A stretch of 15,544 nucleotides of DNA, taken from the NCBI GenBank assembly GCA_036389955.1, contig DASVVJ010000463.1, positions 1 to 15,544 of the forward strand, read 5' to 3'. Within the stretch, counting starts at the first letter, position 1; each line of letters starts with the position of its first letter. Under the pieces are notes generated by a model. The model made no database searches and was not told where the DNA came from. It was given only the letters and a program-made list of their open reading frames with translations. Shown in pieces: positions 7,271 through 13,815 of this stretch. Origin of the DNA: DATHBR01 sp036389955. Lineage in GTDB: Bacteria; Myxococcota; Myxococcia; Myxococcales; Myxococcaceae. The position numbers were made by a program, and so were the translations under genes.

Positions 7271-9520
7271 ATGGACATTCGGACTCTCAGCGCGCTGTTT
7301 GCTTCCCTGGTCGGGCTCGCGCTCGGTCTGTCCATGCTCCTGCGCACGGGCCGGACCCGGGTGGTGACGCTGTATTCCGTCTTCACCCTGACGGTGGCCG
7401 GGTACTACCTCTCCCTCTTCCTCCACGGGCTCTTCCCCGCGCCCACCTACCCCTGGATCGGCCGGGTCGCCGTGGGAGCCACCATCCTGCTGGCCTCGGT
7501 GGTTCCCGGCACCGCCGTCCCCTTCTTCCTGGAGTTTCTGGGTGTCAGCAAGGGCACCCACATGCTCGGCCGAAGGCTCGCCGTGCTCTCGGCCGTGTTT
7601 GGCCTGGCGGTGGCCGTCACCCCACTGGCCGAGCAGACGTGGGCGCGGCTGGCCATTGGCGTGTGGGTGCTCGCCACCCTGCTCACCTCGGTGAGCCTGC
7701 TGCTCAACCGGGTGCGCAACCTGGAATCGCGCATCGAGCGGCTGCGGCTGATGTACCTGGCCATCGGTGCTGGAGGCTCCATTCTGCTCACGGCGCTGGA
7801 GCTGGTGGGCCGCCGCTACGACGTGCCCCTGCCGCCGCTGGGGACGATCTTCTCCACGCTCTACCTCTTCTTCCTGTCCCAGACGCTGCTGAAGCTGCGG
7901 CTGATGGACCTGCACGAAATGCTGGGCAAGCTCGCCTCGCAGATGGTGCTGGCCGTCATCCTGGCCGCCGTCTTCACGGTGCTCACCGCGTGGTTCCAGG
8001 GGGACACCTCGGTGTTCCTCTTCGCCACGGTGGTGGCCGCCTTCGCCATCAGCCTGCTGATGGAGCCGCTGCGCGCCAAGGTAGAGGAGCGCGTGGTGGC
8101 CATCTTCTTCCGCGAGCGCTTCGAGCTGCTCCGGGCGCTGGGCGCGCTCCGGGGGCGCATGGCCACCGTCATCGACATCAATGAGGTGACGCGGATGATG
8201 CTGGACGCGATCCACGAGACGGGCCGCGCCACGCACGGCAGCGTGTACCTGCTCGCGGAGGATCGGCCCGGCTACCGGCTGCTGGACTCACGAGGCCCGC
8301 CGCCCGAGGGCTTCCTGGACACCGCGGCGGCGAGGGGCCTGCTGCTCGCGGCCGCCTCGGGGCAGAAGGCGGTGCTGCTGGAGAACGTGGAGAGCCGCGT
8401 CCAGGCGCTCCGGGTCCAGGCGGCCGAGGGCCGGCGCCTGCGCGACGAGATCAAGCGCCTGCAGGACACCCGCGCCGCGCTCCTCCAGATGAAGGCCGGC
8501 ATCTCCGTGCCGCTGGTGGGCAACGATCGCGTCATCGGCTTCCTCAACCTCTGGGACGAGCGCGTGCCGGAGGCCTACGCGTCGGACGAAATCGCCCTCA
8601 TCCTGGCGGTGGCCGAGCGTCTGGCCACGGTGCTGGAGAACTCCAAGCTCTACGAGAAGATCCGCGAGCGCGATCGCCTGGCGGCCCTGGGCGAGATGGC
8701 GGCGGGCCTGGCGCATGAAATCCGCAACCCGCTGGGCGCCATCAAGGGCGCGGCGCAGTGCCTGGACCCGAAGCGGCTGCCGGGCGAGGACGGCGAGTTC
8801 CTCGAGGTCATCGTCGAAGAGGTGAACCGGCTCAACGGCGTGGTGACGGCGTTCCTCGACTACGCGCGCCCGCTCAAGCAGAACTTCGGGCCCACGGACC
8901 TCAACGAGGTGGTGACGCGCACCATGCGCCTCATCCAGAACGACGTGCCCAAGCAGATCGAGTTGGCCGTTCAGCTCGATCTGACGATGCCCCGGGTGGA
9001 CGCGGACGCCGAGCAGCTCAAGCAGGTGCTCATCAACCTGGTGCAGAACGCGGTGCAGGCCATCGGCACGGTGGCCGGGCGCATCACCGTCAGCACCGTG
9101 AAGCCGGACCGCTTCGGAGACTTCCGGGGAGGCACCCTCAGCGACTTCGTCGAGGTGCACGTGTCCGACACCGGCCCCGGCATCCCCGCCGACCAGCAGC
9201 AGCACATCTTCGTCCCCTTCTTCACCACCAAGCAGAAGGGCACCGGCCTGGGGCTGGCCATCTGCCAGCGCATCGTCAAGAACCACGGAGGCAACATCTC
9301 CGTGCAGAGCAAACCCGGCGAGGGGTGCACCTTCGTCATCCGCCTGGCGGCCCTGCCCTCGGAGCAACCCCCCGTGGAGTGGCCCACCACCGAGGGTACG
9401 CCCTTCCCCTCCACCCGGCCCGCCCTGCCTGCTCCTACCTCGGAGGAGTCCCGGGAAACCCCGTCTCCCAAGGCTCCCGAGCCCAAGTCCAAGCGGGACC
9501 GGAAGCGAAAAGCAGGCTGA
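7271..9520 (+). CDS. Membrane sensor histidine kinase: multi-TM N-terminus, GAF, HisKA, HATPase
   Basis: 749 residues. The first ~265 contain about eight or nine hydrophobic segments (roughly 6-25, 31-53, 63-90, 103-120, 124-145, 160-180, 187-207, 223-242, 247-265), resembling the multi-TM sensor region of 7TM-type kinases. A GAF-like domain follows at ~305-455 (ISVPLVGNDRVIGFLNLWDE). The H-box LAALGEMAAGLAHEIRNPLG places the phospho-accepting His at 482. The ATPase domain has the N-box NLVQNAVQA (Asn593), the G1 motif DTGPGIP, the F-box FVPFFTTK and the G2 motif GTGLGLAI, so it looks catalytically complete and NtrB-like. A Pro-rich tail ending in KSKRDRKRKAG may be disordered. No receiver is fused. 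The CheB-like gene starts 76 bp downstream on the same strand, so the pair may be co-transcribed and this kinase could phosphorylate the three receivers; that link is inference from position. Confidence 0.93.
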   Translation: MDIRTLSALFASLVGLALGLSMLLRTGRTRVVTLYSVFTLTVAGYYLSLFLHGLFPAPTYPWIGRVAVGATILLASVVPGTAVPFFLEFLGVSKGTHMLGRRLAVLSAVFGLAVAVTPLAEQTWARLAIGVWVLATLLTSVSLLLNRVRNLESRIERLRLMYLAIGAGGSILLTALELVGRRYDVPLPPLGTIFSTLYLFFLSQTLLKLRLMDLHEMLGKLASQMVLAVILAAVFTVLTAWFQGDTSVFLFATVVAAFAISLLMEPLRAKVEERVVAIFFRERFELLRALGALRGRMATVIDINEVTRMMLDAIHETGRATHGSVYLLAEDRPGYRLLDSRGPPPEGFLDTAAARGLLLAAASGQKAVLLENVESRVQALRVQAAEGRRLRDEIKRLQDTRAALLQMKAGISVPLVGNDRVIGFLNLWDERVPEAYASDEIALILAVAERLATVLENSKLYEKIRERDRLAALGEMAAGLAHEIRNPLGAIKGAAQCLDPKRLPGEDGEFLEVIVEEVNRLNGVVTAFLDYARPLKQNFGPTDLNEVVTRTMRLIQNDVPKQIELAVQLDLTMPRVDADAEQLKQVLINLVQNAVQAIGTVAGRITVSTVKPDRFGDFRGGTLSDFVEVHVSDTGPGIPADQQQHIFVPFFTTKQKGTGLGLAICQRIVKNHGGNISVQSKPGEGCTFVIRLAALPSEQPPVEWPTTEGTPFPSTRPALPAPTSEESRETPSPKAPEPKSKRDRKRKAG

Positions 9521-9586
9521 AACCCAATGAAACGCGGTGAGTCGTAGGCTAGGAGCGTACGTGTGGGGTAGAAATGCCTCACGCCC

Positions 9587-9590
9587 GGAG
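9587..9590 (+). promoter_or_regulatory. Ribosome binding site that fixes the start of the first CheB-like gene
   Basis: GGAG lies 6 bases before ATG 9597. The frame is open back to a GTG at 9537, but the alignment of all three paralogs begins at M-[SN]-[KQ]-x-I-[QR]-V-L-L, which agrees with ATG 9597. The other two genes show GAGG five bases before their ATGs (10691-10694 and 11901-11904). Confidence 0.65.
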
Positions 9591-9596
9591 ACCCGC

Positions 9597-10634
9597 ATGA
9601 GCAAGCCCATTCAAGTCCTCCTCACCGATGATTCGCCAACGATGCTCCAGGTCCTCACGCGGCTGCTGTCGGCCCAACCGGACGTCACCGTGGTCGGCAC
9701 TGCCCGTGACGGCGAAGAGGCCGTAGCCCTGGCCCGCTCGCTGCGCCCTGATGTCATCACCCTGGACGTGCAGATGCCTGGCATGGACGGCCTGGGCGCC
9801 ACCGAGCGCATCATGGCCGAGTCCCCCTGCCGCATTCTGATGGTGTCGGGAGCGCCCGACACGGACCTGTCCTTCCGCGCCCTGCAGGCCGGCGCCCTCG
9901 AGGTGATCGCCAAGCCGCAGGGTGCCCCCGAGGACGTGGCGCGCTTCGGCGTGCGCCTTCTGTCCGCTATTCGACTGTTGGCCGAGGTGCCGCTGGTGAC
10001 GCAGCGCCACGAGGGGCGCTCCACCGCGCCCGCGCTGCCGCCGAATACGAAGGTGGCGGGCTTCGGCCTGGCCGCCTCCATTGGCGGGCCCACGGCGCTG
10101 GCGTCGCTGCTGTGGCTGTTGCCTCGCAGCCTGCCCTACCCGCTCTTCATCGCCCAGCACATCACCCCCGGCTTCACCGCGGGCCTGCACCGCTGGCTCT
10201 CCTCGCTCTCGCCGCTGCCGGTGGAGATCGCCCGCGCGGGCGAGGTGCCCAAGGCGGGCACCGTGTACCTGGCGCCGGACAGTCACCACCTGCGCGTGGG
10301 CATGCAGGGTGAGTTCGTCATCGAGCGCGCCTCGGGCAGCACCTTCCCCTCGGGCGATCTGCTGCTGGCCTCCATGTCTCGCGCCTACGGCACGCACGCG
10401 GCGGGCGTGGTGCTCAGCGGCATGGGCGAGGAAGGCGCCGTGGGGCTGATGGCCATCCGCCGCGCGGGCGGGCTCACCTTTGCTCAGGATCCGGAGACGT
10501 GCCTGGTGGCGTCGATGCCCCAGGCGGCCATCCGCAACAAGTCCACCGAGCACCCGGTGTCCCCCGAGGCGCTGGCCACGGTGCTCCGCGCGCTTGAAGG
10601 CGTCTCGCCTACACCGTCGCCCCAGGGCATTTGA
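9597..10634 (+). CDS. CheB-like protein 1: receiver plus methylesterase-fold domain, active-site Asp replaced by Glu
   Basis: 345 residues, cytoplasmic. The receiver (1 to ~125) has the acidic pair Asp11/Asp12, phospho-acceptor Asp57 (VITLDVQMP), and Lys106 (AKP). A linker leads to a CheB methylesterase-fold domain (~153-335). Classical CheB removes methyl groups from chemoreceptor glutamates with a Ser-His-Asp triad. Here the GASTGGP site reads AASIGGP, so Ser161 is kept but the following Thr is Ile162; His188 is kept (FIAQHITPGF); and GMGxDG reads GMGEEG, so the Asp is Glu279. Activity may be weak or absent. It is the most divergent of the three tandem paralogs and starts 76 bp after the histidine kinase. 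No cheA, cheR, cheW or receptor gene is in the window. Family is certain; function as a true methylesterase is doubtful. Confidence 0.93.
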   Translation: MSKPIQVLLTDDSPTMLQVLTRLLSAQPDVTVVGTARDGEEAVALARSLRPDVITLDVQMPGMDGLGATERIMAESPCRILMVSGAPDTDLSFRALQAGALEVIAKPQGAPEDVARFGVRLLSAIRLLAEVPLVTQRHEGRSTAPALPPNTKVAGFGLAASIGGPTALASLLWLLPRSLPYPLFIAQHITPGFTAGLHRWLSSLSPLPVEIARAGEVPKAGTVYLAPDSHHLRVGMQGEFVIERASGSTFPSGDLLLASMSRAYGTHAAGVVLSGMGEEGAVGLMAIRRAGGLTFAQDPETCLVASMPQAAIRNKSTEHPVSPEALATVLRALEGVSPTPSPQGI

Positions 10635-10699
10635 TACGTCCGGCGAGTCCCGCACGGTAAAGTCTGTCTAGGTGTATTTGACGGACAACCGAGGGAACC

Positions 10700-11740
10700 A
10701 TGAGCCAGACCATCCGGGTCCTCCTCGCGGATGACTCGCCCACCATGCTGAAGATGTATGCGGGGCTGCTCACGGCGGCCCCCGAGATCCAGGTGGTGGG
10801 CACCGCGAAGGATGGAGAGGAGGCGCTGCTCCTGGCGCGCTCGCTTCACCCGGATGTCATCACCCTGGACGTGCGCATGCCGCGCATGGACGGGATTGAA
10901 GCCTCTCAGCGCATCATGGCCGAGGCGCCCAGCCGCATTCTGGTGATCTCGGGCGCGGTGGACGCGGAGATGTCCTTCCGGGCGCTGCAGGCCGGCGCGC
11001 TGGAGGTGATGCCCAAGCCGCGCGCGGGCAAGGAGGGCCTGGTCAACTTCGGCGCGAAGCTGGTGCAGATCATCCGCTCGATGGCGGACCTGCCCATGGC
11101 GCAGCGGCGCCAGATCATCGCTCCGCCCGCGCCCGCGGCGACGATCAAAGGAGGCCGGATCGACGGCTTCGGGCTGGTCGCGGCCACGGGAGGACCGCCA
11201 GCGCTCTGCCTGGTGCTCTCGCTGCTGCCGCCCAACCTGCCCTATCCGATCTTCATCGCGCAGCACGTCTCCGAGGGCTTCACCGCGGGGCTGTGCCAGT
11301 GGCTGGGCGCGGTGTCCTCGCTCCGGCTCGAGGTGGCCCAGTCGGGCCTCCGGCCGCAGCGCGGCCACGTGTACCTGTCGCCGGATGGGCACCAGCTGGA
11401 GGTACTGCCCACGGGTGAGCTGCTCGTGGAGCCGGTGAAGAACACGCCGGCCATGCTGGGCGACGTGCTGCTCGGCTCGCTGGCGAAGGCCTACGGCAAC
11501 CGGGCGGGAGGCGCGGTGCTGACGGGCATGGGCTCGGACGGGGCGGCGGGGTTGGTGGCCATCCGCCGCGCCGGGGGGCTCACGCTGGTGCAGACCCCGG
11601 AGAGCTGTGTCGTCCCCGGCATGCCCGAGGCGGCGCTGCGCAACGGGGGCGCCGACGTGGTGCTGTCGCTCGAGCAGATTGCCTCGGCGCTGCGCGCGCT
11701 GACCGGGCCGATGCCCGCTCCTGTGCTGCCACCCAATTGA
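10700..11740 (+). CDS. CheB-like protein 2: receiver plus methylesterase-fold domain lacking the nucleophilic Ser
   Basis: 346 residues, start ATG 10700 with GAGG at 10691-10694. The receiver keeps Asp11/Asp12, Asp57 (VITLDVRMP) and Lys106 (MPKP), so it should be phosphorylatable. In the C-terminal domain the Ser site GASTGGP reads VAATGGP: Ala162 (codon GCC) stands where the nucleophilic Ser should be. His189 (FIAQHVSEGF) and Asp280 (GMGSDGAAG) are kept. Without the Ser, hydrolysis by the known CheB mechanism is not expected, while the fold and ligand pocket look preserved (GHVYLSPDGHQ, AGGAVLTGMG). It is closer to CheB-like 3 than to CheB-like 1 and shares a 62-bp identical stretch with 3. 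It lies 65 bp after CheB-like 1, so probable co-transcription. I read it as a phospho-regulated binding protein; that function is inference. Confidence 0.93.
   Translation: MSQTIRVLLADDSPTMLKMYAGLLTAAPEIQVVGTAKDGEEALLLARSLHPDVITLDVRMPRMDGIEASQRIMAEAPSRILVISGAVDAEMSFRALQAGALEVMPKPRAGKEGLVNFGAKLVQIIRSMADLPMAQRRQIIAPPAPAATIKGGRIDGFGLVAATGGPPALCLVLSLLPPNLPYPIFIAQHVSEGFTAGLCQWLGAVSSLRLEVAQSGLRPQRGHVYLSPDGHQLEVLPTGELLVEPVKNTPAMLGDVLLGSLAKAYGNRAGGAVLTGMGSDGAAGLVAIRRAGGLTLVQTPESCVVPGMPEAALRNGGADVVLSLEQIASALRALTGPMPAPVLPPN
10959..11020 (+). repeat. 62-bp identical stretch shared by CheB-like 2 and 3 (partner 12169-12230)
   Basis: Bases 10959-11020 and 12169-12230 match at every position (offset 1210). 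They encode DAEMSFRALQAGALEVMPKP, the later part of the receiver including the conserved Lys. Flanking sequence differs, mostly at third positions, which suggests a conversion tract or strong constraint. Confidence 0.85.
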
Positions 11741-11909
11741 GACGGTCCGGGCGGCGGCTGTCTGTTACATTACGGCTTGTTTCACCGGGTGCTGGGCGTT
11801 ACGACACCCAGACCTAATGAGTAGGCCCGAGCGGATCAGGGTGATACAATCCTGGACGTAGGCTCCTCGACGTTTCGCTCCAGGGCTCCAGCGGCCTCCC
11901 GAGGTTCCC
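11741..11909 (+). promoter_or_regulatory. Leader region of CheB-like 3, possible independent promoter
   Basis: This 169-bp gap is the longest between the three paralogs and less GC-rich than its flanks (TTACATTACGG, GACCTAATGAG, GTGATACAATCC). TACAAT at 11845-11850 is one base from the -10 consensus, but no matching -35 lies 16-18 bp upstream. CTGGG...CCCAG around 11792-11811 could form a 5-bp stem. No gene is visible here. A promoter is plausible, not shown. Confidence 0.35.
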
Positions 11910-12947
11910 ATGAACAAGCCGATCCAGGTGCTGCTCGCGGATGACTCGCCGACGATGTTGAGGATGTTCACGGGGCTGTTGGCCTCGGCGACGGACATCC
12001 GGGTGGTGGGCACGGCACAGGACGGGGCGGAGGCGGTGTCGATGGCGCGCACACTCCAACCGGATGTCATCACCCTGGATGTGCGCATGCCACGCATGGA
12101 TGGCATCGAGGCCTCCGAGCGCATCATGTCGCAGGTGCCCAGCCGCATCCTGGTCATCTCTGGAGCGATGGACGCGGAGATGTCCTTCCGGGCGCTGCAG
12201 GCCGGCGCGCTGGAGGTGATGCCCAAGCCGACGCCGGGCAAGGAGGGGCTGGCGAACTTCGGCGCGAACCTGATCCACACCATCCGCTCGATGGCAGGGG
12301 TGCCGCTGTCGCAGCGCAAGCAGGCGCTGACTCCGGCGCCGATCCCGCTGCTGCGCGGCGGACGGGTAAACGGCTTCGGCGTGGTGGCGGCCACGGGCGG
12401 CCCTCCGGCGCTGGCGATGCTGCTGTCGCTGCTGCCGCCCAGCTTGCCCTACCCGATCTTCATCGCGCAGCATGTGTCGGTGGGCTTCACCTCGGGCCTG
12501 CGCCAGTGGCTGGGAGCGGCCTCGCCGCTGCAGATGGAGGTAGCGCGCACGGGGGTGAAGCCCCAGCCGGGACACGTGTACCTGCCGCCGGATGGGCACC
12601 AGATGCAGGTGCTGATGACGGGCGAGCTGCTTGTGGAGCCGGTGCCGCACCTGCACGCGACGATTGGCGACACGCTGCTGAACTCGCTGGCGCGGGTGTA
12701 CGGCAACCGGGCGGGCGGCGCGGTGCTGACGGGCATGGGGACGGATGGGGCCGCGGGGCTGCTAGCCATCCGGCGCGCGGGAGGGCTCACCTTCGCGCAG
12801 GTGCCGGAGAGCTGCGTGGTTCCGAGCATGGCGGAGGCGGCGATCCGCAACGGAGCTGCGGAGTCGAGCCTGTCGGTGGACGGGCTGGCCTCGGCGCTGC
12901 GTGCGCTCTCGGGGCCAATGCCGGCCCTGCCCCTGCACCGGAGCTGA
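11910..12947 (+). CDS. CheB-like protein 3: receiver plus methylesterase-fold domain lacking the nucleophilic Ser
   Basis: 345 residues from ATG 11910 (GAGG at 11901-11904). The receiver has Asp11/Asp12, Asp57 and Lys106 as in its two neighbours. The methylesterase-fold domain (~153-335) has VAATGGP at the Ser site, so Ala161 replaces the nucleophile; His188 (FIAQHVSVGF) and Asp279 (GMGTDGAAG) remain. It is the nearest relative of CheB-like 2 and carries the same loss, so the Ser-to-Ala change probably predates their duplication. The 169-bp gap upstream may allow separate control. After its TGA (12945-12947) the same frame stays open for another 42 codons to TGA 13074, a Pro/Gly-rich stretch of unknown meaning; the paralogs end at the equivalent of the first TGA, so I take that as the real end. 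It converges on the methyltransferase gene. Confidence 0.93.
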   Translation: MNKPIQVLLADDSPTMLRMFTGLLASATDIRVVGTAQDGAEAVSMARTLQPDVITLDVRMPRMDGIEASERIMSQVPSRILVISGAMDAEMSFRALQAGALEVMPKPTPGKEGLANFGANLIHTIRSMAGVPLSQRKQALTPAPIPLLRGGRVNGFGVVAATGGPPALAMLLSLLPPSLPYPIFIAQHVSVGFTSGLRQWLGAASPLQMEVARTGVKPQPGHVYLPPDGHQMQVLMTGELLVEPVPHLHATIGDTLLNSLARVYGNRAGGAVLTGMGTDGAAGLLAIRRAGGLTFAQVPESCVVPSMAEAAIRNGAAESSLSVDGLASALRALSGPMPALPLHRS

Positions 12948-13009
12948 TGCGCACCGGCGGGCGCGGCGCCGTACAACGTGGATCTGGCGCGGGCGAGCCC
13001 GAGCCTGGC

Positions 13010-13022
13010 GCCCACGGTGGGC
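13010..13022. terminator. Weak hairpin between convergent CheB-like 3 and methyltransferase genes
   Basis: GCCCA-CGG-TGGGC gives a 5-bp stem with a 3-base loop in the 106-bp convergent gap. There is no U-tract on either strand, so this is at best a weak bidirectional terminator. Nothing else stands out in 12948-13053. Confidence 0.2.
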
Positions 13023-13053
13023 ACGTACCCGCAGGGAGGCCAGGGCGGTCTGT

Positions 13054-13815
13054 TCACCGGGGCTTCTGAGCCATGAACACGGGCCACATGCCCCTCAGGT
13101 GCGGAGGCACATACCCGCGCATGCGGCGCACGCGGAACCCCGCGTCCTCCAGCCGGGAGGCGATGGTGGCAGGCGGATAGAGCCGGAGCACATGGTGCTC
13201 ATCACTGCGCCGGTAGCGCGTGCCGATGCGCCGGAAGATCAGGATGTCGCGAGTGAGCCGGGTACCCGCGCGGTTCTCCTCGGTGCGCACGTACATGGTC
13301 CAGTCCGAGTGATCATAAAGCGACTGCCGCACCTGGCCTTGCCCGAGCCGTCCCGGTCCGGCGACATCGCACAGCAGGAACCCCCCCGGCTGAAGCGCCG
13401 CATGGATGCGGCGGAACATCCGGGAGATCGCCGCCAGGCTATTGCGCGGATCGAAGACGTAATTGAAACATTCGCCAATCGCGCTCACGGCGACACACGG
13501 CGGCAGGTCCACGTCGAGCAGCGAGCCGCGCTTGAAGCTGGCCAGCGGCGCACTGCGGGCAGCGATCCGGAGCATCTCCGGCGACAGGTCCACGCCGAGA
13601 ACGTCGTAGCCGGAGTCCGTTACGACACGGGCGAGAATGCCGCTGCCGCAGCCGAGATCAACGACGAGCCCCTTGCGAAACCCCGCTCGCCGCAGGCCGC
13701 CGACCACCATCGGCGCCGCACCGCGCGCCGGCATGTCGAAGGAGCCATGGTGCACATAGGCGAGGTCTTGCGCGTAAGCGGTGCGTTGTCCGTGTCGCAT
13801 GTATCGTTGATACAT
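13054..13815 (-). CDS. Class I SAM-dependent methyltransferase
   Basis: 253 residues, cytoplasmic. The Rossmann-type SAM fold shows motif I at ~51-60 (VVDLGCGSGI), an acidic end of strand 2 at Asp76 (LGVDLSPEM), the region GSLLDVDLP near 98-105, and QPGGFLLCDV at ~142-151. The acceptor substrate cannot be read from the sequence. The early stretch AYAQDLAYVHH is typical of small-molecule methyltransferases annotated only at family level. I chose ATG 13815 because it overlaps the stop of the upstream ABC-F gene as TAATG (shared base 13815), a classic translational-coupling arrangement. The frame is open up to an ATG at 13866, but that would overlap the ABC-F gene by about 50 bases. The coupling suggests that both are made together, which could hint at a shared ribosome- or antibiotic-related role; that is inference. 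Confidence 0.88.
   Translation of the reverse strand: MYQRYMRHGQRTAYAQDLAYVHHGSFDMPARGAAPMVVGGLRRAGFRKGLVVDLGCGSGILARVVTDSGYDVLGVDLSPEMLRIAARSAPLASFKRGSLLDVDLPPCVAVSAIGECFNYVFDPRNSLAAISRMFRRIHAALQPGGFLLCDVAGPGRLGQGQVRQSLYDHSDWTMYVRTEENRAGTRLTRDILIFRRIGTRYRRSDEHHVLRLYPPATIASRLEDAGFRVRRMRGYVPPHLRGMWPVFMAQKPR

Noticed and set aside
7163..8236. Upstream extension of the transglycosylase frame to a start at 8236
   Set aside because: It would overlap the kinase gene by almost 1 kb, and the true signal peptide begins at ATG 7162. The extension is low-complexity Gln/His/Gly/Glu sequence.
9537..9596. Earlier GTG start for CheB-like 1
   Set aside because: The extra residues have no match in the two paralogs, and GGAG is well placed for ATG 9597.
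8288..9610. 440-codon open frame on the minus strand opposite the histidine kinase
   Set aside because: It is a mirror of the kinase ATPase and GAF region, rich in Gly, Leu, His and Arg, without recognisable motifs.
12945..12947. Selenocysteine read-through of the CheB-like 3 TGA, suggested by selA in the same window
   Set aside because: The TGA is at the normal end of the family, the following bases show no credible SECIS hairpin with a proper loop, and paralogs end with ordinary stops at the same place.
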